The notes beneath the pieces are model-generated. The model saw only the letters and a list, made by a program, of their open reading frames with translations. It ran no database searches and was not told where the DNA came from. A stretch of DNA of 64,000 nucleotides from Xanthomonas euroxanthea (GTDB lineage Bacteria > Pseudomonadota > Gammaproteobacteria > Xanthomonadales > Xanthomonadaceae), in contig NZ_UIHB01000001.1 of assembly GCF_900476395.1 (NCBI RefSeq), positions 68,217 through 132,216 of the forward strand, in the 5' to 3' direction. The position numbers and the translations under genes were made by a program. Below, in pieces: positions 33,964 to 43,533 of this stretch (positions are counted from its first letter, which is position 1; every line of letters starts with the position of its first letter).

Positions 33964-35724
33964 TCAGCGCCTGCGCCGTTCCAGCCACCACAGGGCTGCG
34001 GCCAGCGTGAGCCAGGCCAGCAGCCAGGGCCAGCGGGTACCGGGTAGCGATGTAGGCGTGCCGATGCCTGCGCGCGCGTCGATGGCGGCCATCGCAACGG
34101 TGGCGTCGCGGGTTTGCTGGCTGTACAGCGCGGAGGCATCGCCGGGCGCGCGCACATAGAGCCAGCGCTGTTGTGTGCCGGTCTGCAGGCGATGCCAGCC
34201 TGCGCTGGTCGGCCAGTAGCCGGCGCAGGCCCGGGCGCCGCTGGCGGCATCGATCAGCAGCGCCTGGGAGCGACCGGTGGAGTCGGTGACATGCGCGTCT
34301 GCGGCGACACCGCACAGCGCCATGCGTTGGTGCGACCAGCCTGTCTGCACCGCAGCGGGCGCCGTGCCGCCGGCGCGGGCGACCGCACCGAACAGCTGCG
34401 CCCATAGCGCGGCATGCAGGTCGCTGCGGCCGGCCAGCACCAGGGCGAAGCTGTCTTCGACCAGGCCGATGCCGATGCGGCCGCGGCCTTGCTGGCGCCA
34501 CCAGCCCAACGCGCTGCCATCGTCTGCGCGTGCGGCGATCACCGCGTCGGCGTCCTGCGCTTGCAGCTCGCGGCGTTGCAGCGGCGGCAGGGGCGTGGCG
34601 TCGGCCGGCGCTGCGGCCGGATTGCTGGCGCCGGGTGCTGCCAGCGCCAGTGGCGCGGCGACCGCGGCGCTGCTGCTGCCGCCTGTCACGGCCAGGCCCA
34701 GCGCGCCGAGCGCGGCGCGGGCGGCCGCATCCACGGGGCCGTCGGTGCGCACCAGCACGCCCAGGCCGCGGCCGATCGCGGCACGCAGGCCCTGGCGCTG
34801 CGCGTTGCCCAGGGCCTGCAGGCGGCGCTGGTCGATGACCAGCAGGTCCAGCGTGTCCAGGCTGGCTGCGTCCAGGGCGGCCACCTCGCCCAGCTGCATG
34901 CCGGGTCCGACGGCGATCTGGCTGCGCACCTGCATGCCGGCATCGCTGGCCCAGCGGCGCAGGTATTTCAGGTCCGGCTGCGGGGCGCCGGCCAGCACCA
35001 GCACGCGTGCGGACGGCACCGCGGCGATCAGCACCGGCACCGGCACGCGGCCGCGTTCTGCGCCTGCGCCATCGCGCAGGCGCAGCGCGAACACCACCTG
35101 CCCGGGTGCGCGCGCCTGGCCACGCAGCTGCACCTGGCCGGCCGCATCGGCGGTGGCGGTGTCGACTACCTGCCCGGCGGGATCCAGCAGCTCCACCCGC
35201 GCGCCCGGCAGGCCCTGCACGCGCGCGCTGATCGCGATGCGTTCGCCGGGTGCGACCGGGGGCGGCGTGGAGACGGCGACCAGGCCTGCCGGCGCCGGGG
35301 TCAGCGCCAGCCGCACCGGGATGCGCAGGGTGTCGCGGTCGCGTGCGAGCAGGCCGCTGCCATGCACGACCAGCGCGGTGGTGCCGGGCGCACGCCGCAA
35401 CGCGGTGGCCAGATCCGGCATGCGGGTCACGCCTGGCAAGGCGGGCGCCTCGGGCAGCGCGACCCACGGCGCGGCATTGGGGCGAACCCGATCTGCCTGG
35501 GTGCCGGCGGTGGCGACATGCAGCTCGCTTGCACTGCCGGCGCGTGGCGGCGGCAGCAGCACCGGGTAGAGCAGGCCGGCGAGCAGCGGCTGGGCGGCGA
35601 GCAACAGCCACAGCCGGAAGCGCGCATGGGGCTGCCGCGCGTGCGCGCGCAGCAGCCGCCACCAGCTCAGCAGCACCAGCAGCAGCAAGGCACTGCCGAC
35701 CAGCCAGGGCAGCGAAAGCGTCAT
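33964..35724 (-). CDS. Large membrane protein of the MoxR-DUF58-BatA cluster
   Basis: The 586-residue product has two N-terminal membrane helices (LPWLVGSALLLLVLLSWW and LWLLLAAQPLLAGLLYPVLL), a periplasmic Ig-like segment and a GATase-like alpha/beta region (ARVLVLAGAPQPDLKYLRRW, LDLLVIDQRRLQALG), and a C-terminal helix (LAWLTLAAALWWLERRRR). This is the architecture of the last gene in many MoxR/BatA clusters. The ATG at 35724 overlaps the stop of the preceding gene by 4 bases. Function is unknown. Confidence 0.7.
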   Translation of the reverse strand: MTLSLPWLVGSALLLLVLLSWWRLLRAHARQPHARFRLWLLLAAQPLLAGLLYPVLLPPPRAGSASELHVATAGTQADRVRPNAAPWVALPEAPALPGVTRMPDLATALRRAPGTTALVVHGSGLLARDRDTLRIPVRLALTPAPAGLVAVSTPPPVAPGERIAISARVQGLPGARVELLDPAGQVVDTATADAAGQVQLRGQARAPGQVVFALRLRDGAGAERGRVPVPVLIAAVPSARVLVLAGAPQPDLKYLRRWASDAGMQVRSQIAVGPGMQLGEVAALDAASLDTLDLLVIDQRRLQALGNAQRQGLRAAIGRGLGVLVRTDGPVDAAARAALGALGLAVTGGSSSAAVAAPLALAAPGASNPAAAPADATPLPPLQRRELQAQDADAVIAARADDGSALGWWRQQGRGRIGIGLVEDSFALVLAGRSDLHAALWAQLFGAVARAGGTAPAAVQTGWSHQRMALCGVAADAHVTDSTGRSQALLIDAASGARACAGYWPTSAGWHRLQTGTQQRWLYVRAPGDASALYSQQTRDATVAMAAIDARAGIGTPTSLPGTRWPWLLAWLTLAAALWWLERRRR

Positions 35725-38006
35725 GGCTGCGGCTCCCGGCGCAGGGCATCCAGATAGCGCTGGCCGCGCGCGTCCGGCGTGGGGCGCCGGCGGACCGGCG
35801 CCGGCGGGGCAACGAGCGTGCGCCAGACCTGGGCGCGCAGCTGGGCGCGGCAGCTGGCGCAGTCCGGTTCGGCGCGCAGGGTTTCCACCGCGGCGGCCAG
35901 GCTCAGCGGATCGGGCAGGCGGTCCTGCCGGGTCTGCAACCACTGCGCGTAGCGGGCCAGGGCGGCCTCCGGGACCGGCGCCTGTTCGCCCAGCGCGTCC
36001 CATAGCTGCAGCGCGGACGGATCCGGATCCGGGCGGGTGTCCAGGCCGGCGGCGCGGTCGCCCAGGCCGGCGCGGTCGCCGCTCAGGCGCCGGCCGGGGT
36101 CGATCGGCGGCAACTGCGTGCCGACCCGCGCCAGGTAGATGCGTTCGGCCTGCTGCACCTGCTTGATGAAGCCCAGCGCCTTGTTGGCAAACGGCAAGGC
36201 GCGTTCGGGGTGGCCCTGGCGCAGCTCGCCCTCGGACTGCCACATCTGGTCCAGCGCGGCGCGCAGCAACGCGCGGGTCTGCGGGTCGAGCAAGGTGGCG
36301 GCTTCGGCATGGTCGTGGGTGTGCCCGAACTCGGACAGCACATCCTGCGCCTGGCCGAAGCCGTGGCGTTCGGGCCCGCCGTCGCCGTGCGCATGGTCGT
36401 GGTCGTCCAGCGCGGCGGCGCCGGCCTCGGATGCGGCAGCGTGGTCGTGGTCGTGCGCGTCATGCCCGTGTTCGTCCCGGGCGGGCGCGGGCGCCGCCGC
36501 CGCAGGGGCGGCCGGTGCATCAGCGGTGGGCATGTCGGCGGTGGGCAGATCGTCGGCCGGGGCGTCGCTGGTGGGCGGCGCGTCGGCGGTCGGCGGGCCC
36601 TTGGGCGCACCTTCGCTTTCTTCGCCCAGGAACTGGCCGTAGCGCAGCCGCAGCAGGCGCTGGTCCACGCCGATGGCGTCGGCGCGCTTGAGGTAGGTGG
36701 CCGCGTCCAGGCGCGGTTTTTCCTTCAGCAGCGCCTCGGCGTCGATGATGATCTGGCGCTGGCTGCGGAAGTAGGCCGGCAAGGTCTGCTTGATGCTGGC
36801 CTCCAGGCCGGCGGCCATGGTCTGCTCCGGCGGTGGCCAGCGCAGGATCACGCTGGCGCTGCGGCCTTCCTGCGGGCCGGGCTGGCGGGTGTCGTGGACG
36901 ATGAGCTGGGCGATCAGGTCGTCGCCTGCGGCCATGCCCAGCGCCTGCGGCTGCAGCGCGGTGGCGAAGCTGCGGCGGTTGGCCGGGCCGCTGCCGGTGA
37001 GCGTGCGGCGCTGGGTGGTGAAGGTGATGTTCTCGCCGCTGCCCTGGGCCAGGGTCAGGCGCAGCTCGGCGCTGGCGGCCACCGCGTAGTCGTCGCTGGC
37101 CTCGAAGCGCAGCGTCCAGCCGCCATTGGAGGGCGTCCACAGCACCAGGCTCTGTTCGGGCGCCAGCACGCGCACCTGCGGCGGGCGGTCCGGCAGCACG
37201 TCGAGGCGGTGCAGCCGGCGGTCGGCCGGCGCGCCGTCGATGAGGATGCGGTACAGGCTGGCGCGCTCGGCGATCCACTGGCCCTGCCAGTGATCGGTAG
37301 TGCCCTGCCGGGCCAGCGCGACGCTGCGTCCGTCGGTCAGCCGCAGCGCCACGCTGCGCGGCGCCGGGTGGACCTGCAGCTGCCAGTGCAGCCGGGTGCC
37401 GGCCGGCACGCGCGCATCCAGGCCGGGCAGGCGGGTGGGCGGCAGGCCGGTGTAGGCGGGCGGGGTGCTGTGCAGCCGTGCCTGACCCAACGTGGGGGTG
37501 CCGGTGTTGGCACCGGCTGTTGCGGCGATCCGGTCCTTGCCTGCCGTGGGCCGGTGGGCGGAGTGCGGCCACAGCAGCACGGCGGCGCAGGCGAGCAGGC
37601 CGAGCAGGCTCCACGGCCAGCCGCGCCGCCAGGGCCAGGCCGGGCGCAGGTCGCGCGGCGTGCTGCGCAGGCGCTGTTCCAGGCGCTGGCGTTGCAGGGC
37701 CTGCAATGGGCCGAGCTGCCCGGGCGGGGCGAACAGCAGGTCGCTGCTGTCTTCCAGATCCGTATCGCGATCCAGCCGGCGGATCAGCCAGACCTGGTCG
37801 AGCCGGCGTGCCGGCAGCACTGCCACGCCGAGCAGAACCAGCAGGCCCAGCAGGCCCAGCAGCATCGGCAGGAGCGCCGGCTGCGCACCGGCGCGCCAGG
37901 CCAGCAGCGCCGGCAGCACGGCCAGCGGCAGCCCGCACAGCAGCACGCCTGCGGCCTGCCGCCGTCGCGCGGCCTGCCATGCGCGGTGCAGGGCAGGCGT
38001 GCTCAT
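35721..38006 (-). CDS. DUF4175-like membrane protein with His/Asp-rich region
   Basis: The 761-residue protein starts with three membrane helices, then a periplasmic or coiled region, and a 60-residue segment near residue 500 rich in His and Asp (DEHGHDAHDHDH, DDHDHAHGDGG, GHTHDHAEA) that could bind metal. Overall layout matches DUF4175 proteins found with MoxR and BatA homologues. ATG at 38006 overlaps the BatA-like stop by 4 bases. The His-rich segment is unusual for this family in my experience, but I cannot compare systematically. Confidence 0.65.
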   Translation of the reverse strand: MSTPALHRAWQAARRRQAAGVLLCGLPLAVLPALLAWRAGAQPALLPMLLGLLGLLVLLGVAVLPARRLDQVWLIRRLDRDTDLEDSSDLLFAPPGQLGPLQALQRQRLEQRLRSTPRDLRPAWPWRRGWPWSLLGLLACAAVLLWPHSAHRPTAGKDRIAATAGANTGTPTLGQARLHSTPPAYTGLPPTRLPGLDARVPAGTRLHWQLQVHPAPRSVALRLTDGRSVALARQGTTDHWQGQWIAERASLYRILIDGAPADRRLHRLDVLPDRPPQVRVLAPEQSLVLWTPSNGGWTLRFEASDDYAVAASAELRLTLAQGSGENITFTTQRRTLTGSGPANRRSFATALQPQALGMAAGDDLIAQLIVHDTRQPGPQEGRSASVILRWPPPEQTMAAGLEASIKQTLPAYFRSQRQIIIDAEALLKEKPRLDAATYLKRADAIGVDQRLLRLRYGQFLGEESEGAPKGPPTADAPPTSDAPADDLPTADMPTADAPAAPAAAAPAPARDEHGHDAHDHDHAAASEAGAAALDDHDHAHGDGGPERHGFGQAQDVLSEFGHTHDHAEAATLLDPQTRALLRAALDQMWQSEGELRQGHPERALPFANKALGFIKQVQQAERIYLARVGTQLPPIDPGRRLSGDRAGLGDRAAGLDTRPDPDPSALQLWDALGEQAPVPEAALARYAQWLQTRQDRLPDPLSLAAAVETLRAEPDCASCRAQLRAQVWRTLVAPPAPVRRRPTPDARGQRYLDALRREPQP

Positions 38007-39190
38007 GCCGCGGTGCCCCGGCGCGGCGCGGTGGCCAGCCAGCGTTCGACCGCAAACAGCAGCAGCACCAGGCCGATCAGCCACGGCGCCAGCGGTCGGG
38101 GGGCATTGGCCAGGCGGATGGCGGGGCCGCGTTGCGGCTGCTGGGTCTGCGCCAGCGCGCGCTGCGGTGCGGGTACCGACTGCAGCGCGTTGTGCAGGCG
38201 GGTGGGAAAATCGGCCTCCAGCAGCGCCGGCAGCTGCTGCGGCTGCAGCGGCGCGGCCCAGCGCAGCAGGCGACCGCGGCCCACAGCGCTGGCATCGATC
38301 AGCGGGGCGCCGTGTGCATCCTGCAGCAGCGGTTGCAGCGGGCCGGCGAGTGCGGGCGGGGCCGGCGTCTGCGCCGCGAGCAGCAGTTGCCCGCCGGCGG
38401 CGACCCAGGCGATGACCGGCGCCGGCGGTGGGCGCTGCGACAGCCAGGCCACCACCGTGCCGGCCGGCCAGCGTGCCGGCGCGGCGTCCGCGGGCGTGCC
38501 CACCGGCAGTGCGCCGGGCAGTGCCCAGGCGGCATGGACCGCGCGCAGATAACGCAGGGCCGGATCGGCGGGAGCGTCGGCGATGGCCTGCAGCCGCAAC
38601 GGTGGAACGGCCGCCACGGCGGCCGCCGGCGACTGGCCGGGCAACACCTGCCAGTGCACCTCGCGCGACAGCTGCAGGCGTTGCGCATCCAGCGGCCCCC
38701 ACTGGCTGGGCACGATCACGCTGAGCGCGGTCTCCGGCGGCAGGCTGGCATCGAGTTCGCGCAGCAGGCTGCCGACCGGCGGCGCGGTGCCGGCGGGCGT
38801 GGCGGGTGGGCGTGCCGCATCGGCAGCGATCGGCGGGAAGCCTGGCGCCAGCCAGACCCACTGCGCGTTGGCCGCGTGGGTGAGTGCCCGGGCGGCGGCC
38901 AGATCCACGCCGGGGCTGACCGCGATGCGCGGGCGCGCCTGCCGGTGCTCGCGCAACGCCGGCTCGGCCAGCAGCAGCGCCATGGCGGCCAGCAACAGCA
39001 GGCGCACCAGCAGCAGCGGCCATTCGTCGAATCGAACGCGGTGCCGGGGGCGCGGCAGCGCGCGCAGCCAGCGCAGTGCGGCAAAGTCGGTGGGGCGGTG
39101 TTCGCTACGTCGGGCCAGATGGATCAGCATCGGCAGCAGCAACGCGGCCAACGCGGCCAGGCCGGCGGGGAACAGCAGGAGCAGGTTCAC
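38003..39190 (-). CDS. BatA-like protein (aerotolerance regulator N-terminal domain)
   Basis: The 395-residue protein starts MNLLLLFPAGLAALAALLLPMLIHLARR, the BatA N-terminal membrane domain, with a second helix at LLLVRLLLLAAMALLLAEP and a third at APWLIGLVLLLFAVERWL. The middle looks like a degenerate VWA or GATase-like fold with no intact MIDAS motif visible. BatA proteins occur with MoxR ATPases and DUF58 proteins in envelope stress or assembly systems. It is translationally coupled to the next gene. Confidence 0.75.
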   Translation of the reverse strand: MNLLLLFPAGLAALAALLLPMLIHLARRSEHRPTDFAALRWLRALPRPRHRVRFDEWPLLLVRLLLLAAMALLLAEPALREHRQARPRIAVSPGVDLAAARALTHAANAQWVWLAPGFPPIAADAARPPATPAGTAPPVGSLLRELDASLPPETALSVIVPSQWGPLDAQRLQLSREVHWQVLPGQSPAAAVAAVPPLRLQAIADAPADPALRYLRAVHAAWALPGALPVGTPADAAPARWPAGTVVAWLSQRPPPAPVIAWVAAGGQLLLAAQTPAPPALAGPLQPLLQDAHGAPLIDASAVGRGRLLRWAAPLQPQQLPALLEADFPTRLHNALQSVPAPQRALAQTQQPQRGPAIRLANAPRPLAPWLIGLVLLLFAVERWLATAPRRGTAA

Positions 39191-39233
39191 CGCTGCGCCC
39201 CCTCAGCTGCGGCGGTCGCGCCGGTGCGCCGGC

Positions 39234-40130
39234 TCATCGCCGCGCACCGTGCGCAAACAGCGCGCGCAATGCCGCATCCGGTGGCGCATCCAGATAATGC
39301 ACCGCGTGCGCAATGCCGGCCGCCTGCCAGCGTGCCTGCAGCGCGCGCTGGGCCGCGCCGAAGCGTTGCAGATACGCCGCGCGCATCGCAGCGCCATCGC
39401 CAAGCAGTTCTTCGCCGGTTTCCGGGTCGCGGAAGCGATGCCCGCCGTCGAAAGGGAAATCGCGTTCGTCGCAGGTCAGCACCTGCAGCTGCATCACCTC
39501 GCGGCGTGCGGCGGCGAGTTTTTCCAGGGCGCCGAGCAGTTCTTCGTCGAAGCCGTCGCCAATCGACAGCACCAGGGTGTGTGCGGCAATGCGTTCCCAT
39601 AGCGGACGCACTGCGTCCATGCCCGGCCAGCGCCCACCGGCGCGCAGCCCGTGCAGGGCCAGCCAGAGCCGGTCGCGCTGGCGCGGCCCGCCAGCGGCCG
39701 GCACGGCGACCAGGCCGCCGCCATGCACGGCGAACAGGCCGACCTGGTCGCCCTGGCGCAGCGCGACGTCGGCAGCGCACGCGGCCAGGGTCGCCATCGC
39801 CTGCAGGCGCGTGTAGTGCGGGCGCGCCTGATCGGCCTGGCCGGCGGAGGCGGTGGCATCGAGCAACACCCACAGCGTCAGCGGACTCTCGCGCTCTGCT
39901 TCGCGCACGAAGAAGCGGTCCGAGCGGGCGTAGAGCTTCCAGTCGATCTGGCGCAGTGCATCGCCGGGTTCGTACGCGCGGTATTGCGAGAATTCCAGCC
40001 CGGCGCCGCGGCTGCGGCTGGCGTGCTGGCCGATGCCCTGCGCGCCCTGCGCCTGCCGCGCGCGCAGCTGCAGGCCGCGCAGGCGGCTGCGCAGCTCGGC
40101 AGGAAGCAGTGCCGGCACGTCCTCGCTCAC
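39234..40130 (-). CDS. DUF58 domain protein
   Basis: This 298-residue protein has the DUF58 signature: GAGLEFSQYRAYEPGDALRQIDWKLYARSDRFFVREAERES, followed by a VWA-like LWVLLDATASAG (degenerate MIDAS). These proteins are the usual partners of MoxR AAA+ ATPases. The GTG at 40130 was chosen because it starts 14 bases after the MoxR stop; a longer frame would overlap MoxR. It is cytoplasmic. Confidence 0.85.
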   Translation of the reverse strand: MSEDVPALLPAELRSRLRGLQLRARQAQGAQGIGQHASRSRGAGLEFSQYRAYEPGDALRQIDWKLYARSDRFFVREAERESPLTLWVLLDATASAGQADQARPHYTRLQAMATLAACAADVALRQGDQVGLFAVHGGGLVAVPAAGGPRQRDRLWLALHGLRAGGRWPGMDAVRPLWERIAAHTLVLSIGDGFDEELLGALEKLAAARREVMQLQVLTCDERDFPFDGGHRFRDPETGEELLGDGAAMRAAYLQRFGAAQRALQARWQAAGIAHAVHYLDAPPDAALRALFAHGARR

Positions 40131-40143
40131 GTTGCCGCGCGCC

Positions 40144-41136
40144 TCACGCCGGGAACGGCACGGCGCGCAGCAGCGCGGCGACCACATCGTCGGCGCTGCG
40201 TTGTTCGGCCTCGGCCGCGAACGACAGCAACAGGCGATGGCGCATCACCGGCGCGGCCAGCGCGGTGACGTCCTCGCGGGTGGCGGCAAGGCGGCCGTGC
40301 AACAACGCACGCGCCTTGGCCGCCAGCACCAGCGATTGCCCGGCGCGCGGGCCAGCGCCCCATTTGATCCATTGGCGCACCTCCTCGCTGGCCTGCGGGC
40401 CGGGGCGGCTGGCCCGCACCAGGCGATTGATCCAGGTCAGCAGGTCCGCGCCCACATGCACGTGCCGCACCTGTTGCTGCAGCGCCAGCACGCTGTCGGC
40501 ATCCATCACCCTGGGCACCTGCGCACTGGTGGTGCCGGTGGTCTGGGTGAGGATGTCGCGCTCTTCCTGCTCGCTGGGGTAATCCACCCGCACATGCAGC
40601 AGGAAGCGGTCCAGCTGCGCTTCCGGCAATGGATAGGTGCCGGCCTGTTCGATCGGGTTCTGCGTGGCCAGCACGAAGAACGGCGCCGGCAACGCATAGG
40701 TGGTGCCGGCATAACTCACCGTGCGCTCGCTCATCGCCTCCAGCAGCGCGGCCTGGGTCTTGGGCGGGGTGCGATTGAGCTCGTCGGCCAGCAGCAGGTT
40801 GGTGAAGATCGGGCCCTGCTGGAACCGGAACTGCCGATGCCCGGTGCCATGCTCCTCTTCCAGCAACTCGGTGCCGAGAATGTCGCTGGGCATCAGGTCG
40901 GGGGTGAACTGCACGCGGCGGAACTGCAGCTCCAGCGCCTGCCCCAGCGAGCGCACCAGCAGCGTCTTGCCCAGGCCGGGCGCGCCTTCCAGCAGGCAGT
41001 GGCCGCCGGCCAGCAGGCCGATCAGTAGTTGCTCCACCACCGCGTCCTGTCCCACCACCGCCTGGGCCAGGGCTGCACGCAGCGCGCCGAGTTGGGAGAG
41101 CTGTGCGGTGAGGATGTCGTCGCTGGGGGAAGTCAT
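40144..41136 (-). CDS. MoxR family AAA+ ATPase
   Basis: A 330-residue MoxR-type ATPase with Walker A EGAPGLGKTLLV, Walker B IFTNLLLADELNR, sensor 1 FFVLATQNPIEQAGTYPLPEAQLDRF and a C-terminal lid. MoxR proteins act as chaperones that assemble or activate partner complexes, usually with DUF58 or VWA proteins. It is the first gene of a tight five-gene minus-strand operon running to 33964. Confidence 0.93.
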   Translation of the reverse strand: MTSPSDDILTAQLSQLGALRAALAQAVVGQDAVVEQLLIGLLAGGHCLLEGAPGLGKTLLVRSLGQALELQFRRVQFTPDLMPSDILGTELLEEEHGTGHRQFRFQQGPIFTNLLLADELNRTPPKTQAALLEAMSERTVSYAGTTYALPAPFFVLATQNPIEQAGTYPLPEAQLDRFLLHVRVDYPSEQEERDILTQTTGTTSAQVPRVMDADSVLALQQQVRHVHVGADLLTWINRLVRASRPGPQASEEVRQWIKWGAGPRAGQSLVLAAKARALLHGRLAATREDVTALAAPVMRHRLLLSFAAEAEQRSADDVVAALLRAVPFPA

Positions 41137-41164
41137 GGGGATGTCTCGTTGTCTGGCTGCTGGC

Positions 41165-41229
41165 GTAGGAGCGCGCCTGCGCGCGATGCGTTACCGGTCA
41201 ATCTTCATCGCGCGCAAGCGCGCTCCTAC
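41165..41229. repeat. Palindromic intergenic repeat, copy 1
   Basis: GTAGGAGCGCGCCTGCGCGC and its complement CGCGCAAGCGCGCTCCTAC enclose a 20-base spacer. The element resembles the short GC-rich REP/BIME-type repeats of xanthomonads and other GC-rich gammaproteobacteria. It lies upstream of the MoxR operon. A half copy is visible near 57297. Confidence 0.7.
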
Positions 41230-41298
41230 AAAGGCGTGCGCGGCTTGCGTATGCGACGGGCGGTGGTGTCGTGCCTGGGAAAATCTCGCGTGATTCCT

Positions 41299-41366
41299 GT
41301 AGGAGCGCGCTGGCGCGCGATGTGGCGTTACCGATAAAGCCTCATCGCGCGCAAGCGCGCTCCTGC
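41299..41366. repeat. Palindromic intergenic repeat, copy 2
   Basis: The same arms as the copy at 41165, in the same orientation, 70 bases away. Two copies in one gap suggest a composite repeat unit. Confidence 0.7.
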
Positions 41367-41375
41367 GGATCGATT

Positions 41376-42083
41376 TCAGTTGGTCAATGCATACATCACG
41401 ATGTTCACTGCGAACTTGGTGTTGTCTTCGGCCAGAAACCGCTTGTTGCGCCAGTCGTAATCCCATTCGCAGCCGTAGTCCTTGTTGCTGTACAACACGC
41501 CGAGCCGGCCATCGATGCTGATGCCCCTGAGATAATCGTGCACCAGATCGTCGCCCCAGCCATTGAGCTCGAAACTGGTGGCCGGCGGGCCGTCGGGGAA
41601 CTTGAAGAATGCGCTGTACAGACGGTGGCTTTTGGGCAGCTTCTGCAATGCGCTCTTGCCGAAGATCGTTGCCATCTGCGCCTCGAACGAGGTGGCGAAC
41701 AGGCCGTCGATATCGTGATTGCAATCGTCCACGAACACGAACCCGCCATTGCGCACATAGCGTTCGAAGTTGCGCCGCTCGGCCGGATTGAACTCCACCA
41801 ACTTGTGCCCGGACAGGTAGCAGAACGGCGCCTGCAACATGCGCGGATCGGCCAGGTCCAGCACGTGCTCCTGCGGGTCCACGCGCAGCTGGGTGTAGTC
41901 GATCAGCGAGGTGATCAGGTTGGACGGCATGCGCGCATCCACATCCCAATCGCCCGAATCATAACGCAGCCGGGTAAACCAGAAATCGTAATTGCCCGCC
42001 GCCCGCGCACGCAGCGGCAACGCCAACGCAGTGACGCTACCGAGCAGCAATCCAAGGAAATGACGACGTGATGTCGGGGCCAT
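41376..42083 (-). CDS. Tat-exported DUF4159 protein
   Basis: The 235-residue product begins MAPTSRRHFLGLLLGSVTALALPLRARA, a twin-arginine signal with likely cleavage after ARA. The mature domain (YDFWFTRLRYDSGDWDVDARMPSNLI ... FVFVDDCNHDIDGLFATSFEAQM) matches DUF4159, which typically accompanies BatA/MoxR/DUF58 genes. The Tat signal implies export of a folded protein to the periplasm. It lies between the TldE gene and the MoxR operon on the same strand, separated from MoxR by 239 bases holding two palindromic repeats. Confidence 0.85.
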   Translation of the reverse strand: MAPTSRRHFLGLLLGSVTALALPLRARAAGNYDFWFTRLRYDSGDWDVDARMPSNLITSLIDYTQLRVDPQEHVLDLADPRMLQAPFCYLSGHKLVEFNPAERRNFERYVRNGGFVFVDDCNHDIDGLFATSFEAQMATIFGKSALQKLPKSHRLYSAFFKFPDGPPATSFELNGWGDDLVHDYLRGISIDGRLGVLYSNKDYGCEWDYDWRNKRFLAEDNTKFAVNIVMYALTN

Positions 42084-42184
42084 GAGGAAACAGGGAACCG
42101 GAAGCGCTGGTAAACAATCAGGTTGGGAGGAGCGGCTCTTGCTCTCCCATTCCCGATTCCCCAATCCCGATTCCCGGCTCCTCC

Positions 42185-43519
42185 TCACACCGCATCCGAC
42201 AACGAGGTAAACGTAAAGTCGCGCAGCCGCATCGGTGGAATCATCATCACGTAGCTGGATTCATCGCCGGCCACGCGCACCGGCCTGCCCAGCTCGTCGA
42301 TGTTGTTGAGCATGATGATCGGCGATTCGTTGAAGCGGAAATTCTTCACCGGGTACTTGATCTGCCCGTTCTCGATGTAGAAGGTGCCGTCGCGGGTCAG
42401 CCCGGTCAGCAGCACGGTCTGCGGGTCGACCATGCGGATGTACCAGGTGCGCGTGACCAGGATGCCCTTCTCGGTGCCGCGCACCAGCTCGGCGATGTTC
42501 TTCTCGCCACCGGCCATCAGCAGGTTGCCCGGCTCACCGACCGCGCGCTTGCCGTTCTTCTGCGCCCAGAACCGCGAATACTGCAGGTTGGCGATCTTGC
42601 CGTTCTCCACGATGGCCATCTTCTCGCGCGGCAGGCCTTCCTCGTCCCACGGCAGCACCGCGGCACGCGCATCCCACGGGTCGGCGGTGATGTTCACCCG
42701 CGGGTCGTAGACCTGTTCGCCCAGCTTGTTGCCGCCGCCCTTCTTGGACAGGAAGCTGCGGCCCTCGTCGGCCATGCGCGCATCGAAGTAGCGCATCATG
42801 AAGGAGATCAAGCCTGCTGCCGCCGCCGGCTCCAGGATCACCGTGTACTTGCCCGGCTCCAGCGCCTTGGCTTCGGACGAATCGCTGGCCTTGCGCATGG
42901 CGATGCGGATGTCCTGCTCGGCCTTGAAGTCGGCGGCATCCTTCAGGTTACGCCCCACCCAGCCCGAGCCGCGGCCGTCTTCGGTGCGCACGGTGCAGGT
43001 GTAGTCGAACCGCGCGCCGCGCTGGTAGCCGAAGTTGCCCTTGCTGTTGGCGAACGCGGTAAAGCTCTGGCCATCTTCCAGGAAGCCGGCCGCGATCAAT
43101 CCCTTGCCCTTGCACGGGGCGATCGAATCGGCGGCCACCTGCGCGCGGAATGCCGGGTCGATGGCGGCGGTGGAGTCGCTGAAGGTGGGGCTGGGTTTAT
43201 AGGTCTGCTTGTCCACCGCCGGCATGAACTCCGGGTTTTCCGGCGCCAGCCGTGCCAGGTCTTCGGCGCGCCGCACCACGCGCTCCAGCGCGGCGTCGTC
43301 GAACTCGTTGATGGTGGCGACGCCCACGCGCTTGCCGAACGCCACCTGCACCTGCAGGTCAGTGTTGTCGACGATGCCGCTGGTGGACACGTTATTCAGT
43401 GCGAAACGGATGTTGCCGTCGATCGAGCCGCTGAGCGTGGCGGTGCACTCGTCGGCCTTGGACAGCTTGATGACCTTGTCCAGGATGGCCTTGGCCTGCG
43501 CTTCGGTAAGGATGCTCAT
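42185..43519 (-). CDS. pmbA: TldE/PmbA family protease partner
   Basis: The 444-residue protein fits the TldE/PmbA family, the non-catalytic partner of TldD in a heterodimeric protease that acts on unfolded peptides (microcin B17 maturation, CcdA degradation in E. coli). Segments such as VQVAFGKRVGVATINEFDD, GLISFMMRYFDARMADEGRSF and KILVTRTWYIRMVDPQTVLLTGLTRDG are family-typical. It has no signal peptide although both TldD-like neighbours do. The ATG is 14 bases after the TldD stop, so the two are co-expressed. Confidence 0.88.
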   Translation of the reverse strand: MSILTEAQAKAILDKVIKLSKADECTATLSGSIDGNIRFALNNVSTSGIVDNTDLQVQVAFGKRVGVATINEFDDAALERVVRRAEDLARLAPENPEFMPAVDKQTYKPSPTFSDSTAAIDPAFRAQVAADSIAPCKGKGLIAAGFLEDGQSFTAFANSKGNFGYQRGARFDYTCTVRTEDGRGSGWVGRNLKDAADFKAEQDIRIAMRKASDSSEAKALEPGKYTVILEPAAAAGLISFMMRYFDARMADEGRSFLSKKGGGNKLGEQVYDPRVNITADPWDARAAVLPWDEEGLPREKMAIVENGKIANLQYSRFWAQKNGKRAVGEPGNLLMAGGEKNIAELVRGTEKGILVTRTWYIRMVDPQTVLLTGLTRDGTFYIENGQIKYPVKNFRFNESPIIMLNNIDELGRPVRVAGDESSYVMMIPPMRLRDFTFTSLSDAV

Positions 43520-43533
43520 GTGGGTTTCTCCTG

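Noticed and set aside
35721..39023. 1100-codon frame extending the DUF4175-like gene upstream
   Set aside because: The real start at 38006 overlaps the BatA-like stop; the extension is antisense-style translation of the BatA gene region.
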